Translations under genes and position numbers: made by a program
Notes under the pieces: model-generated
Databases searched by the model: none
The model's input: only the letters and a program-made list of their open reading frames with translations
What the model was told of the DNA's origin: nothing
Assembly (NCBI GenBank): GCA_021205005.1
Contig: JAJPYK010000079.1
Coordinates: forward strand, 1-5,156
Reading direction: 5' to 3'
DNA from: Paraprevotella sp.
GTDB lineage: Bacteria > Bacteroidota > Bacteroidia > Bacteroidales > Bacteroidaceae
DNA: 5,156 nucleotides
Shown here: positions 1 through 4,733 of the stretch, piece by piece
Numbering within the stretch: the stretch's first letter is position 1
How the letters are laid out: every line of letters starts with the position of its first letter

Positions 1-2
1 TG

Positions 3-125
3 ATTGCCTTGCTCGGCCGTGTGGTATTCAGACAACATCTGGACGGGCCTGCGTTATGGGAACTGGGATTGATTTTGGCCGGTGTTGTGGTGATCAATGT
101 CTTTTCTAAATCCGTTTCACATTGA
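3..125 (+). CDS. Small multidrug resistance (SMR/EmrE-like) transporter, C-terminal end only
   Basis: The first 40 codons of the window, in the frame starting at base 3 and closed by TGA at 123-125, encode a hydrophobic segment ending in LILAGVVVINVFSKSVSH. It aligns by eye with the end of E. coli EmrE, whose last helix and tail read roughly LICAGVLIINLLSRSTPH after a GQRLDLPA-type loop; here the loop is RQHLDGPA. This is therefore the end of transmembrane helix 3, the short loop, helix 4 and the cytoplasmic tail of an SMR-family proton-coupled exporter of the inner membrane. The usual substrates of the family are cationic drugs or guanidinium-like compounds, but the residues that choose between them (the helix 1 glutamate region) lie outside the window, so the substrate cannot be named. 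The gene is convergent with pyrH. Confidence 0.75.
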   Translation: MALLGRVVFRQHLDGPALWELGLILAGVVVINVFSKSVSH

Positions 126-144
126 TATGATAAGGGGAACGATA

Positions 145-179
145 TCAGCCCCGCTTCGCAGTTTGCGAGGCGGGGCTGA
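145..179 (+). terminator. Intrinsic terminator hairpin between SMR gene and pyrH
   Basis: TCAGCCCCGC (145-154) pairs perfectly with GCGGGGCTGA (170-179). Beyond a T/G wobble at 155/169, TCGCA (156-160) pairs with TGCGA (164-168) around a three-base loop, giving about 16 stacked pairs. A run of six T (190-195) follows about ten bases after the stem, so on the plus strand it is a plausible terminator for the SMR gene, although the T-run is further away than in a textbook case. On the minus strand the stem would also sit 32 bases past the pyrH stop codon, but no T-run follows there. It may act in both directions. Confidence 0.75.
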
Positions 180-210
180 GACTTCTTAGTTTTTTATGCA
201 TTATTGGAAA

Positions 211-921
211 TCAGTTGTGTACAAGCGTTCCGATATTCTCACCGTCTACTACTTTTTTCAGGTTGCCGTAGATGTCCATGTTGAAGACGTAGATGGGCAG
301 ATGGTTCTCTTTACACATGGTGGTGGCGGTAAGATCCATGACTTTTAATCCCCGGTTATAGATTTCGTCGTAGGTGATTTCGTTGAATTTGACGGCCTGG
401 GGATCTTTTTCCGGATCTGCCGTGTACACGCCGTCCACGCGTGTGCCTTTGAGCATGACGTCGGCCTCGATTTCAATGCCGCGCAATGATGAACCGGTGT
501 CGGTCGTGAAGTAGGGGTTTCCCGTTCCGGCGCTCATGATGACCACCTCTCCCGCTTCCATGTATTCTATCGCTTTCCATTTGTTGTAGAACTCTCCGAT
601 GGGTTCCATGCGGATGGCGGTCAGTACTCTGCTCCTTACTCCGATAGCGCCTAAGGCGCTGCTCAGTCCCAAGGAGTTGATGACGGTGGCGCACATTCCC
701 ATCTGATCGCCCTTTACGCGGTCGAATCCCTTGCCGGCTCCGCTCAGGCCGCGGAAGATGTTGCCTCCGCCGATGACGATGCCTATTTGTACTCCCGTAT
801 CATGTACCTCTTTGATTTGTTGCGCATATTCGGCCAGACGCTTCTCGTCGATACCGTAATGTTGTTCTCCCATGAGGCTTTCGCCGCTCAGTTTGAGGAG
901 TATTCTTTTGAATTTTGCCAT
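211..921 (-). CDS. pyrH: UMP kinase
   Basis: UMP kinase phosphorylates UMP to UDP with ATP in the cytoplasm, the step that leads from de novo or salvaged UMP to UTP and CTP. The 236-residue product has the usual length of the bacterial hexameric enzyme of the amino-acid-kinase fold, which is unrelated to eukaryotic UMP/CMP kinases. Visible motifs are KLSGESLMG (10-18) at the N-terminal phosphate-binding strand, GGGNIFRG (51-58), DQMGM (72-76), GTGNPYFTTDT (132-142) for nucleotide binding, and the KGTRVDGVYTADP segment (158-170), followed by MDLTA (195-199). The ATG at 919-921 gives a family-typical N-terminus (MAKFKRILLKLSGE). The gene begins 22 bp after the birA stop codon on the same strand, with no separate promoter that I can recognise, so it is probably the last gene of yraN-birA-pyrH. 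The often-adjacent frr or tsf genes are not here. Confidence 0.97.
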   Translation of the reverse strand: MAKFKRILLKLSGESLMGEQHYGIDEKRLAEYAQQIKEVHDTGVQIGIVIGGGNIFRGLSGAGKGFDRVKGDQMGMCATVINSLGLSSALGAIGVRSRVLTAIRMEPIGEFYNKWKAIEYMEAGEVVIMSAGTGNPYFTTDTGSSLRGIEIEADVMLKGTRVDGVYTADPEKDPQAVKFNEITYDEIYNRGLKVMDLTATTMCKENHLPIYVFNMDIYGNLKKVVDGENIGTLVHN

Positions 922-943
922 GATTGAAAATATGTTATGAGGT

Positions 944-1738
944 TTAAAGTGCTAACGGGGTCTGGCGGTCGGACGGAATGAGGAACTTGACTTCCTTAAA
1001 GGCATACCGTCGTATCGTTCCGTCGCGTCGCATCAGAACCAAGTGTCCGGCAGGCTCCACGTCGCGGATTTCGGCCTCGAAGTCGCCTTTCTCGTCTTCA
1101 TAAGGATAGAAACCGTGGCCGCGGTACAAGGCGTCTTTGTAGTGTCGTGCGATCTCATCCGCTTTTCCCGTCTGTATATCACGGAGATAGTCCTTGAAAC
1201 GTTTGATGATCTCCGCCAGGATAAACACCGTTTCGAACTTTTGTCCCGTGATTTGTCGAAGCGAAACGGGATTGGGAGCCTGGCTCCGGAACGTTTGTTG
1301 GTTGATGTTGAGCCCCGCTCCGATGATGCAACTTTCTATGTGCTTTCCCACGAGCGTATTTTCGATGAGCAGTCCGCATACCTTCTTGTCGTGCCAGTAA
1401 ATGTCGTTCGGCCATTTGATGCTGAAACCTTCCGCCCGTGTGGTCAGGGTATCCCGGATGGATAGGGCGATGGCTTGTGAGAGAATGAACTGGCGGTCGG
1501 CCTCTATTTCCTTGGGGAGAATCTTAATGCTGAATAAAAGATTGGCTCCGGATTCGGATTCCCATGAGTTGCCGGTCTGTCCCCGGCCGGACGTCTGAAA
1601 GTCAGCCGTAACCAAAGTCATGTCTTTCGGTGAGACGGGACGGTAGTTCTTCAGAAATTGGTTTGTGGAGTCCGTGGAATCGAGTTGTATCCATTCGAAC
1701 CACGGGGAGTCGTCTAATACATATAATATATTTGTCAT
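944..1738 (-). CDS. birA: Biotin--[acetyl-CoA-carboxylase] ligase, without regulatory HTH domain
   Basis: Biotin-protein ligase activates biotin with ATP to biotinyl-AMP and attaches it to a lysine of biotin-carrier proteins such as the acetyl-CoA carboxylase or decarboxylase subunits. The 264-residue protein starts directly with the catalytic domain. DSTDSTNQFL (20-29) is the opening signature; SGRGQTGNSWES (50-61) is the biotinyl-AMP binding loop (GRGRRG in E. coli); KWPND (108-112), then K119 and CGLLIE (121-126), and GAGLNIN (140-146) form the active site. A small beta-barrel C-terminal domain covers about 206-254 and ends in AFKEVKFLI. There is no N-terminal winged helix, so this is a class I ligase that cannot repress biotin genes as E. 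coli BirA does. The start ATG (1736-1738) lies 26 bp after yraN. The first 15 residues vary in the family, so the exact start is slightly less sure than the gene. Confidence 0.95.
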   Translation of the reverse strand: MTNILYVLDDSPWFEWIQLDSTDSTNQFLKNYRPVSPKDMTLVTADFQTSGRGQTGNSWESESGANLLFSIKILPKEIEADRQFILSQAIALSIRDTLTTRAEGFSIKWPNDIYWHDKKVCGLLIENTLVGKHIESCIIGAGLNINQQTFRSQAPNPVSLRQITGQKFETVFILAEIIKRFKDYLRDIQTGKADEIARHYKDALYRGHGFYPYEDEKGDFEAEIRDVEPAGHLVLMRRDGTIRRYAFKEVKFLIPSDRQTPLAL

Positions 1739-1764
1739 ATCTTTATTTTTTAGGCAGGCCAGAG

Positions 1765-2130
1765 TTAAAACAGTGGGGAGCGGAAAGCGTCTTCGATGTG
1801 ATTCAAATGGAATCCTTCTTCTTTTTTCACCATGGTAATCAGGTCGAATCGTACCGGAAGGTCAACAGCGAACTTGCGCAGATAAGCATCGGCCGAGCTT
1901 ACGATGCGGCGGATTTTCCCGTTCGTTACGGCTTCTTCCGGTCGGCCGTACTCCGTATCCCTTCGCGTTTTCACTTCTACCACGACCAATACGCCCTCTT
2001 TTTCGGCCACGATGTCCAATTCTTTATGTCCGCATCGCCAGTTACGGTGACGGATAGCGTACCCTTGGGACAGCAAATATTCAGCGGCTTGCTGTTCTCC
2101 TTCCTTTCCCAATTCATTGTGTTCTGCCAT
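1765..2130 (-). CDS. yraN: YraN / UPF0102 family nuclease-like protein
   Basis: This 121-residue protein matches the UPF0102 (YraN) family in length and motif order. LGKEGEQQAAEYLLSQGY (7-24) is the conserved first helix; ELDI (37-40) and VEVKTR (51-56) carry D39, E52 and K54 of a PD-(D/E)XK nuclease-type active site; RFDLI (94-98) is the conserved strand near the end. The family resembles Holliday-junction resolvase-like folds, but its cellular role is not settled, so only a putative nucleic-acid-binding or nuclease role can be given. It is cytoplasmic, with no signal peptide or membrane segment. It is probably the first gene of yraN-birA-pyrH, and a -7-like element lies 28 bp upstream of its ATG. 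The family is often next to rnhB or DNA-processing genes; here the neighbours are metabolic, so context adds little to function. Confidence 0.93.
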   Translation of the reverse strand: MAEHNELGKEGEQQAAEYLLSQGYAIRHRNWRCGHKELDIVAEKEGVLVVVEVKTRRDTEYGRPEEAVTNGKIRRIVSSADAYLRKFAVDLPVRFDLITMVKKEEGFHLNHIEDAFRSPLF

Positions 2131-2157
2131 CAGGGTCTGTTTGAGTTATTCACATTG

Positions 2158-2165
2158 CAAATTTA
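2158..2165 (-). promoter_or_regulatory. Candidate -7 element for yraN-birA-pyrH
   Basis: On the minus strand these bases read TAAATTTG, an exact match to the Bacteroidetes -7 consensus TAnnTTTG. Transcription would begin around 2151-2153, leaving a leader of about 20 nt before the yraN ATG at 2130. No TTTG is found at the expected -33 distance, so the call rests on the -7 match and its position. Confidence 0.45.
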
Positions 2166-2185
2166 TTAAAAATATGCCAACCTTG

Positions 2186-2285
2186 AGGTATCCTGGGCGA
2201 ACAATTTGTCTGAGTCGCAGAGATGGAACCGATCTCTTGTTTTTGATGAAGCGACATGGAAAGTCGGGACAAACAGGTGCTGCCT
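2186..2285 (+). ncRNA. Candidate structured RNA in the yraN-tadA gap
   Basis: Five helices nest in order over 100 bases: AGGTA (2186-2190) with TGCCT (2281-2285, one G-U pair); CCTG (2192-2195) with CAGG (2274-2277); TTTGTC (2205-2210) with GACAAA (2268-2273); GTCGC (2214-2218) with GCGAC (2251-2255); AGAGAT (2219-2224) with ATCTCT (2232-2237), closing a seven-base loop. Helices two and three abut on the 3' side and helices four and five on the 5' side, so they could stack into one bulged rod of about 26 pairs. The G-U pair favours the plus strand. I see no clear promoter directly upstream on that strand and no T-run directly after the fold, so it might be a small RNA, a cis element, or chance. 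I do not recognise a known family. Confidence 0.35.
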
Positions 2286-2298
2286 GACGGATTTTCAT

Positions 2299-2306
2299 TA
2301 ATTTTG
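2299..2306 (+). promoter_or_regulatory. Candidate -7 element for tadA
   Basis: The bases read TAATTTTG, an exact TAnnTTTG match, placing the transcript start near 2311-2313 and giving a leader of roughly 65 nt before the tadA ATG at 2376. There is no TTTG 19-21 bases upstream, so the -33 half is missing or degenerate. Confidence 0.5.
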
Positions 2307-2311
2307 TAAAG

Positions 2312-2329
2312 GAGAAGCTTTTGCTTCTC
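2312..2329 (+). promoter_or_regulatory. Stem-loop at the predicted 5' end of the tadA transcript
   Basis: GAGAAGC (2312-2318) and GCTTCTC (2323-2329) form a perfect 7-bp stem with a TTTT loop. It starts five or six bases after the predicted -7 element, so the tadA mRNA would begin with this hairpin almost at its first base. Such 5'-terminal stems are known to slow mRNA decay in other bacteria; that role here is inferred. The T-run lies inside the loop rather than after the stem, so it does not look like a terminator. Confidence 0.5.
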
Positions 2330-2375
2330 AGACGAACGGGAGCAGGAGTTGTATCAATGGATAATCAAAAGGAAG

Positions 2376-2810
2376 ATGACGGACGATAACTTTTATATGA
2401 AGAAAGCGCTTGAGGAAGCGCACAAGGCTTATGAAGAGGGAGATATTCCGGTCGGGGCCATAGTGGTATGCGGTCACCGCATTTTAGCGCGTGCCCATAA
2501 CCTGACGGAGACGTTGACGGACGTGACGGCACATGCGGAAATGCAGGCCATCACGGCCGCAGCCAATGCCTTAGGCGGAAAGTATTTGAATGAATGTACC
2601 TTATATGTGACAATGGAACCCTGTGTGATGTGTGCAGGCGCCATAGGTTGGTCGCAGCTCAAACGTCTGGTGTATGGGGCAACGGATGAAAAACGCGGGT
2701 TCAAACGCTTTGCGCCGCAAGCTCTGCATCCTCGCACAGAAGTGACGGAAGGGGTGATGGCAGAGGAGGCTGCCGCCCTGTTGAAAGATTTTTTCAGGAT
2801 GAGACGATAG
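2376..2810 (+). CDS. tadA: tRNA-specific adenosine deaminase (wobble A34 to inosine)
   Basis: TadA deaminates adenosine 34 of tRNA-Arg(ACG) to inosine so that one tRNA reads several arginine codons; it acts in the cytoplasm as a zinc-dependent homodimer. With the ATG at 2376 the product has 144 residues. It begins MTDDNFYMKKALEEA, the usual opening helix, followed by GDIPVGAIVV (22-31). The zinc and catalytic signatures of the cytidine/deoxycytidylate deaminase superfamily are intact: HAE (53-55, zinc-binding His and proton-shuttling Glu) and PCVMC (82-86, two zinc-binding Cys). GATDEKRG (101-108) and the final FFRMRR fit bacterial TadA. An in-frame TTG at 2349 would add nine residues (LYQWIIKRK) not expected in the family, so the ATG is preferred. 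It is expressed alone from the gap shared with yraN and converges on the DUF4834-like gene, with only 7 bp between stop codons. Confidence 0.95.
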   Translation: MTDDNFYMKKALEEAHKAYEEGDIPVGAIVVCGHRILARAHNLTETLTDVTAHAEMQAITAAANALGGKYLNECTLYVTMEPCVMCAGAIGWSQLKRLVYGATDEKRGFKRFAPQALHPRTEVTEGVMAEEAAALLKDFFRMRR

Positions 2811-2817
2811 ATTTTTT

Positions 2818-3078
2818 CTATTTGATATCTTCAAAGTCGACATATTCTCCCTCGTCGTCATCGAAAATTTTGTGTGAGTTATGGCCATGAGCAGAGGTCG
2901 TGTCGCTTTTTTGATACCCTTGTTCCTTATGAGGTTCTGCCTGCGATGAATTTCCTCCCTTGGGAGAGAAAGACGACATCTTCTTTTTGACCTTTCCTAA
3001 AATATTGAGAACGGCGATGCAAGGCAATGCCAATACGGCGAATACGAAGCCTAATAAACATCCGAAAGTATTGCCCAT
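2818..3078 (-). CDS. DUF4834-like small membrane protein
   Basis: This 86-residue protein has one hydrophobic segment at about residues 5-28 followed by KVKKKM, which by the positive-inside rule suggests a single-span inner-membrane protein with its tail in the cytoplasm. The middle (about 35-70) is polar, rich in Ser, Gly, His and Gln, and probably disordered. The C-terminus is acidic and ends DDDEGEYVDFEDIK, the feature that most resembles the DUF4834 family of Bacteroidetes; that assignment is from memory and fairly, not fully, secure. No function is known to me. It follows pssA on the same strand after 52 bp and is probably cotranscribed with psd and pssA, which hints at a link to membrane lipid synthesis but does not prove one. 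C20 is not in a lipobox (LALPC has Pro before Cys). Confidence 0.75.
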   Translation of the reverse strand: MGNTFGCLLGFVFAVLALPCIAVLNILGKVKKKMSSFSPKGGNSSQAEPHKEQGYQKSDTTSAHGHNSHKIFDDDEGEYVDFEDIK

Positions 3079-3130
3079 AAATAACTTATTTGTTTGTGTT
3101 CATGAAATAAAGGCAAGAATCGTGCCAAAG

Positions 3131-3844
3131 TCATCGGCCCTTTCTGCTCCACGTAAGGAGAGACAGCACGACGTACCACGCGATGATGGCAGCAAAACAA
3201 CTGAGCCCCAGGAATATAATCATAGGAATACAGGCCAGGATGAAAATAAACTTAATTTTATTTTCCAGCCAAGAAAGGTTCTTGAATTTGAGCGCGAACA
3301 AAGGAATCTCGGCCACTAAAAGAATACTGCAAGCCAATAGGCAAAGGAATAGATACAATGCGTTGAAATGCGGCGAAACCAAGAAGGAATGGTTGCCTAC
3401 GATAAGCGAAGCCCAAAACAAGGTATTGGCCGGCGTCGGTACGCCGATAAACGAAGACGTTTGACGGGTATCCAGATTGAATTTGGCTAATCGTAAGGCA
3501 GAGAATGCTGCCATGAGAAAGGCCGTATAAGGCATGACGTAGCGTAAAGGAGCTATGAATGCCGGGTATGATACTTCATGGAACAGATAGAATATCATGG
3601 CAGAGGGAGCCACACCGAAGGTTACGACATCGGCCAATGAATCCAGCTCTTTCCCGATCGGCGAGGATACTTTCAGCAGCCGGGCAGACATCCCGTCGAA
3701 GAAGTCGAATACGGCACCGATGATAATGAACAGGAATGCTTTGCCGTAGTATCCGTGAAATGCGGCGCCCGCCGCTATACAGCCCGAAATGAGGTTGCAA
3801 CAAGTGATGCTGTTGGGAATCTGTCGTGTGATGAAGTAGGCCAT
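3131..3844 (-). CDS. pssA: CDP-diacylglycerol--serine O-phosphatidyltransferase (phosphatidylserine synthase)
   Basis: This integral inner-membrane enzyme joins CDP-diacylglycerol and L-serine to give phosphatidylserine and CMP. The 237-residue product carries the full CDP-alcohol phosphatidyltransferase signature D-x2-DG-x2-AR-x8-G-x3-D-x3-D: D47, D50-G51, A54-R55, G64, D68 and D72, whose aspartates bind the metal and donate the catalytic base. RQIPNSITCCNLISG (7-21) is the typical first segment of the membrane-bound Gram-positive-type (type II) synthase rather than the peripheral PLD-like E. coli PssA. ALRLAKFN (116-123) and FIGVPTPAN (132-140) are further family blocks. Hydrophobic stretches at about 14-46, 75-115, 141-153, 160-185 and 197-231 fit a multi-span protein. 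The ATG at 3844 lies 15 bp after the psd stop codon, so both steps of phosphatidylethanolamine synthesis are probably cotranscribed. Confidence 0.96.
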   Translation of the reverse strand: MAYFITRQIPNSITCCNLISGCIAAGAAFHGYYGKAFLFIIIGAVFDFFDGMSARLLKVSSPIGKELDSLADVVTFGVAPSAMIFYLFHEVSYPAFIAPLRYVMPYTAFLMAAFSALRLAKFNLDTRQTSSFIGVPTPANTLFWASLIVGNHSFLVSPHFNALYLFLCLLACSILLVAEIPLFALKFKNLSWLENKIKFIFILACIPMIIFLGLSCFAAIIAWYVVLSLLTWSRKGR

Positions 3845-3859
3845 GATAATCGTGTCGAA

Positions 3860-4486
3860 TTAGAGTTTGGCTATGATCGTTTCGTTTCCTACTGTCCTTT
3901 GCCCTAACTTCACGTTGACTTTCGTGCCGGCGGGGAGGTAAAGATCCACTCTGGAACCTAATTTGATGAACCCCATGTGCTCGTCAATGTAGCAGTCTTC
4001 GTCTTCACGGGCATAAGTGACGATGCGCCTTGCCATTGCGCCTGCGATTTGCCGTGCCATTATAAAGACGCCGTCCGGAGTCTCAATGACGATGGTAGAA
4101 CGCTCGTTTTCTATGCTGGCCTTGGGTAGCCAGGCTTTATGGAAATTGCCGTTCTGATGGCCCACCAGCCTCACCGTGCCGTCTGCGGGAATCCAATTGG
4201 CATGCACGTTGGTCAGGCTCATGAAGATGGACACCATCAGTCGGCGGTCGTGAAAGTATTCGTTTTCGTCCACCTCCTCAATGACCACGATTTTGCCGTC
4301 AGCCGGAGCCACCACCACATTTTCCGTATCCCCTTCGAAACGTCTGATAGGACAGCGGAAGAAGTTAACCACCACGAGATAAATCCCGATGAAAATAACC
4401 ACAGCCACATAAAACGGGATTTTGCTTTCAAAGGCATAGTAGAGGCTTGCGCTGAGCAATAGCAAGGCTATGCCTCCCCATACCAA
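3860..4486 (-). CDS. psd: Phosphatidylserine decarboxylase proenzyme (start uncertain)
   Basis: Psd decarboxylates phosphatidylserine to phosphatidylethanolamine at the inner membrane. From the TTG at 4486 the product has 208 residues. Two hydrophobic segments (about 3-19 and 24-43) anchor it, then come FFRCPIRRF (42-50), [12 protein letters not shown] (60-71), [11 protein letters not shown] (88-98) and the self-cleavage site [10 protein letters not shown] (172-181). There the chain should break between G177 and S178, turning the serine into the pyruvoyl cofactor; this GS(R) form is usual in the short Bacteroidetes type. The start is problematic. The frame stays open to a TAA at 4568-4570, and the codons just before the TTG encode [15 protein letters not shown], which resembles the N-terminus I recall for Bacteroides Psd (about 228 residues), but no ATG, GTG or TTG lies in that extension. 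A rare start such as ATA at 4534 (224 residues) is possible. First gene of psd-pssA-DUF4834. Confidence 0.93.
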   Translation of the reverse strand: MVWGGIALLLLSASLYYAFESKIPFYVAVVIFIGIYLVVVNFFRCPIRRFEGDTENVVVAPADGKIVVIEEVDENEYFHDRRLMVSIFMSLTNVHANWIPADGTVRLVGHQNGNFHKAWLPKASIENERSTIVIETPDGVFIMARQIAGAMARRIVTYAREDEDCYIDEHMGFIKLGSRVDLYLPAGTKVNVKLGQRTVGNETIIAKL

Positions 4487-4560
4487 AGTGTGAGTCCCTT
4501 CTCTATGTATGCAGATGTTCTTTAGCTTTTTTATATACCGTACAAATAAACAAACGATTG

Positions 4561-4591
4561 TATTAGCTTACAAAGTTAACTATATTAGCTT
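4561..4591. repeat. Pair of 9-bp direct repeats in the psd promoter
   Basis: TATTAGCTT occurs at 4561-4569 and again at 4583-4591, 22 bp apart, about two helical turns. One copy lies in the -33/-7 spacer of the psd promoter and the other at the predicted transcript start, so a protein binding both would cover the -7 element. This is a candidate operator; chance in an AT-rich gap is a real alternative. Confidence 0.35.
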
Positions 4592-4601
4592 GACACGCAA
4601 A
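4571..4601 (-). promoter_or_regulatory. Bacteroidetes -33/-7 promoter of psd-pssA-DUF4834
   Basis: On the minus strand TTTG (4601-4598) is followed after exactly 19 bases by TAACTTTG (4578-4571), matching both halves of the consensus TTTG / TAnnTTTG with ideal spacing. The transcript should start near 4564-4566. That leaves about 30 nt of leader if psd starts at the ATA at 4534 and about 79 nt if it starts at the TTG at 4486. A 9-bp direct repeat overlaps the spacer and the start region. Confidence 0.8.
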
Positions 4602-4633
4602 CTTCCGTACTTTGTTTTTCTATAATAGATTTC

Positions 4634-4647
4634 TAAAAAGCTTTTTA
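4634..4647. repeat. Perfect 14-bp palindrome between psd and dnaE
   Basis: TAAAAAGCTTTTTA is fully self-complementary and sits between the two divergent promoters, about 23 bp upstream of the dnaE -33 element and 33 bp from the psd -33 element. It could be a binding site for a dimeric regulator. Its A-tract/T-tract composition also makes chance or a bent-DNA role possible. Confidence 0.3.
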
Positions 4648-4669
4648 CCTGAAAAAAGGGACGTTTTCT

Positions 4670-4701
4670 TTTGTTCGTTTACGGAATGTGGCGTAACTTT
4701 A
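4670..4701 (+). promoter_or_regulatory. Bacteroidetes -33/-7 promoter of dnaE
   Basis: TTTG (4670-4673) is followed after 20 bases by TAACTTTA (4694-4701), one base off the TAnnTTTG consensus. The transcript would start near 4707, giving a leader of about 27 nt to the dnaE ATG. The leader is AT-rich with no Shine-Dalgarno sequence, as is common in Bacteroidetes. Confidence 0.6.
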
Positions 4702-4733
4702 CCCCATAAATCCATCTTACTTATTTTATCATT

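Noticed and set aside
1043..1465. Plus-strand open frame of 140 codons
   Set aside because: It is the reverse of the birA coding region, whose motifs run intact through the whole length.
1630..2169. Plus-strand open frame of 179 codons
   Set aside because: It lies antisense to yraN and the start of birA, both with clear family motifs. The translation is rich in Phe, Ser and His without any recognisable domain, as expected for a shadow frame.
2349..2375. TTG at 2349 as the tadA start
   Set aside because: The nine added residues (LYQWIIKRK) do not fit the family N-terminus, whereas the ATG at 2376 gives the expected MTDDNFYMKKAL; AGGAG lies directly against the TTG, too close to act as a ribosome-binding site for it.
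3016..3030. Lipoprotein signal in the DUF4834-like protein
   Set aside because: The cysteine at residue 20 is preceded by Pro (LALPC) and there are no charged residues before the hydrophobic stretch, so it does not fit a lipobox.
2960..3319. Plus-strand open frame of 119 codons
   Set aside because: It is antisense to the 3' end of pssA and most of the DUF4834-like gene; its translation is low-complexity and shows no domain.
4139..4462. Plus-strand open frame of 107 codons
   Set aside because: It mirrors psd, and its His/Val-rich translation is typical of an antisense reading.
4479..4481. ATG on the minus strand as the psd start
   Set aside because: It is out of frame with psd (it reads [10 protein letters not shown]), so it cannot start the decarboxylase.
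4505..4540. Pseudogene call for psd because the 5' end lacks a start codon
   Set aside because: The remaining frame is intact through the pyruvoyl cleavage site and the C-terminus, the promoter is near-perfect, and phosphatidylethanolamine synthesis is likely essential; an alternative start is more likely than inactivation.
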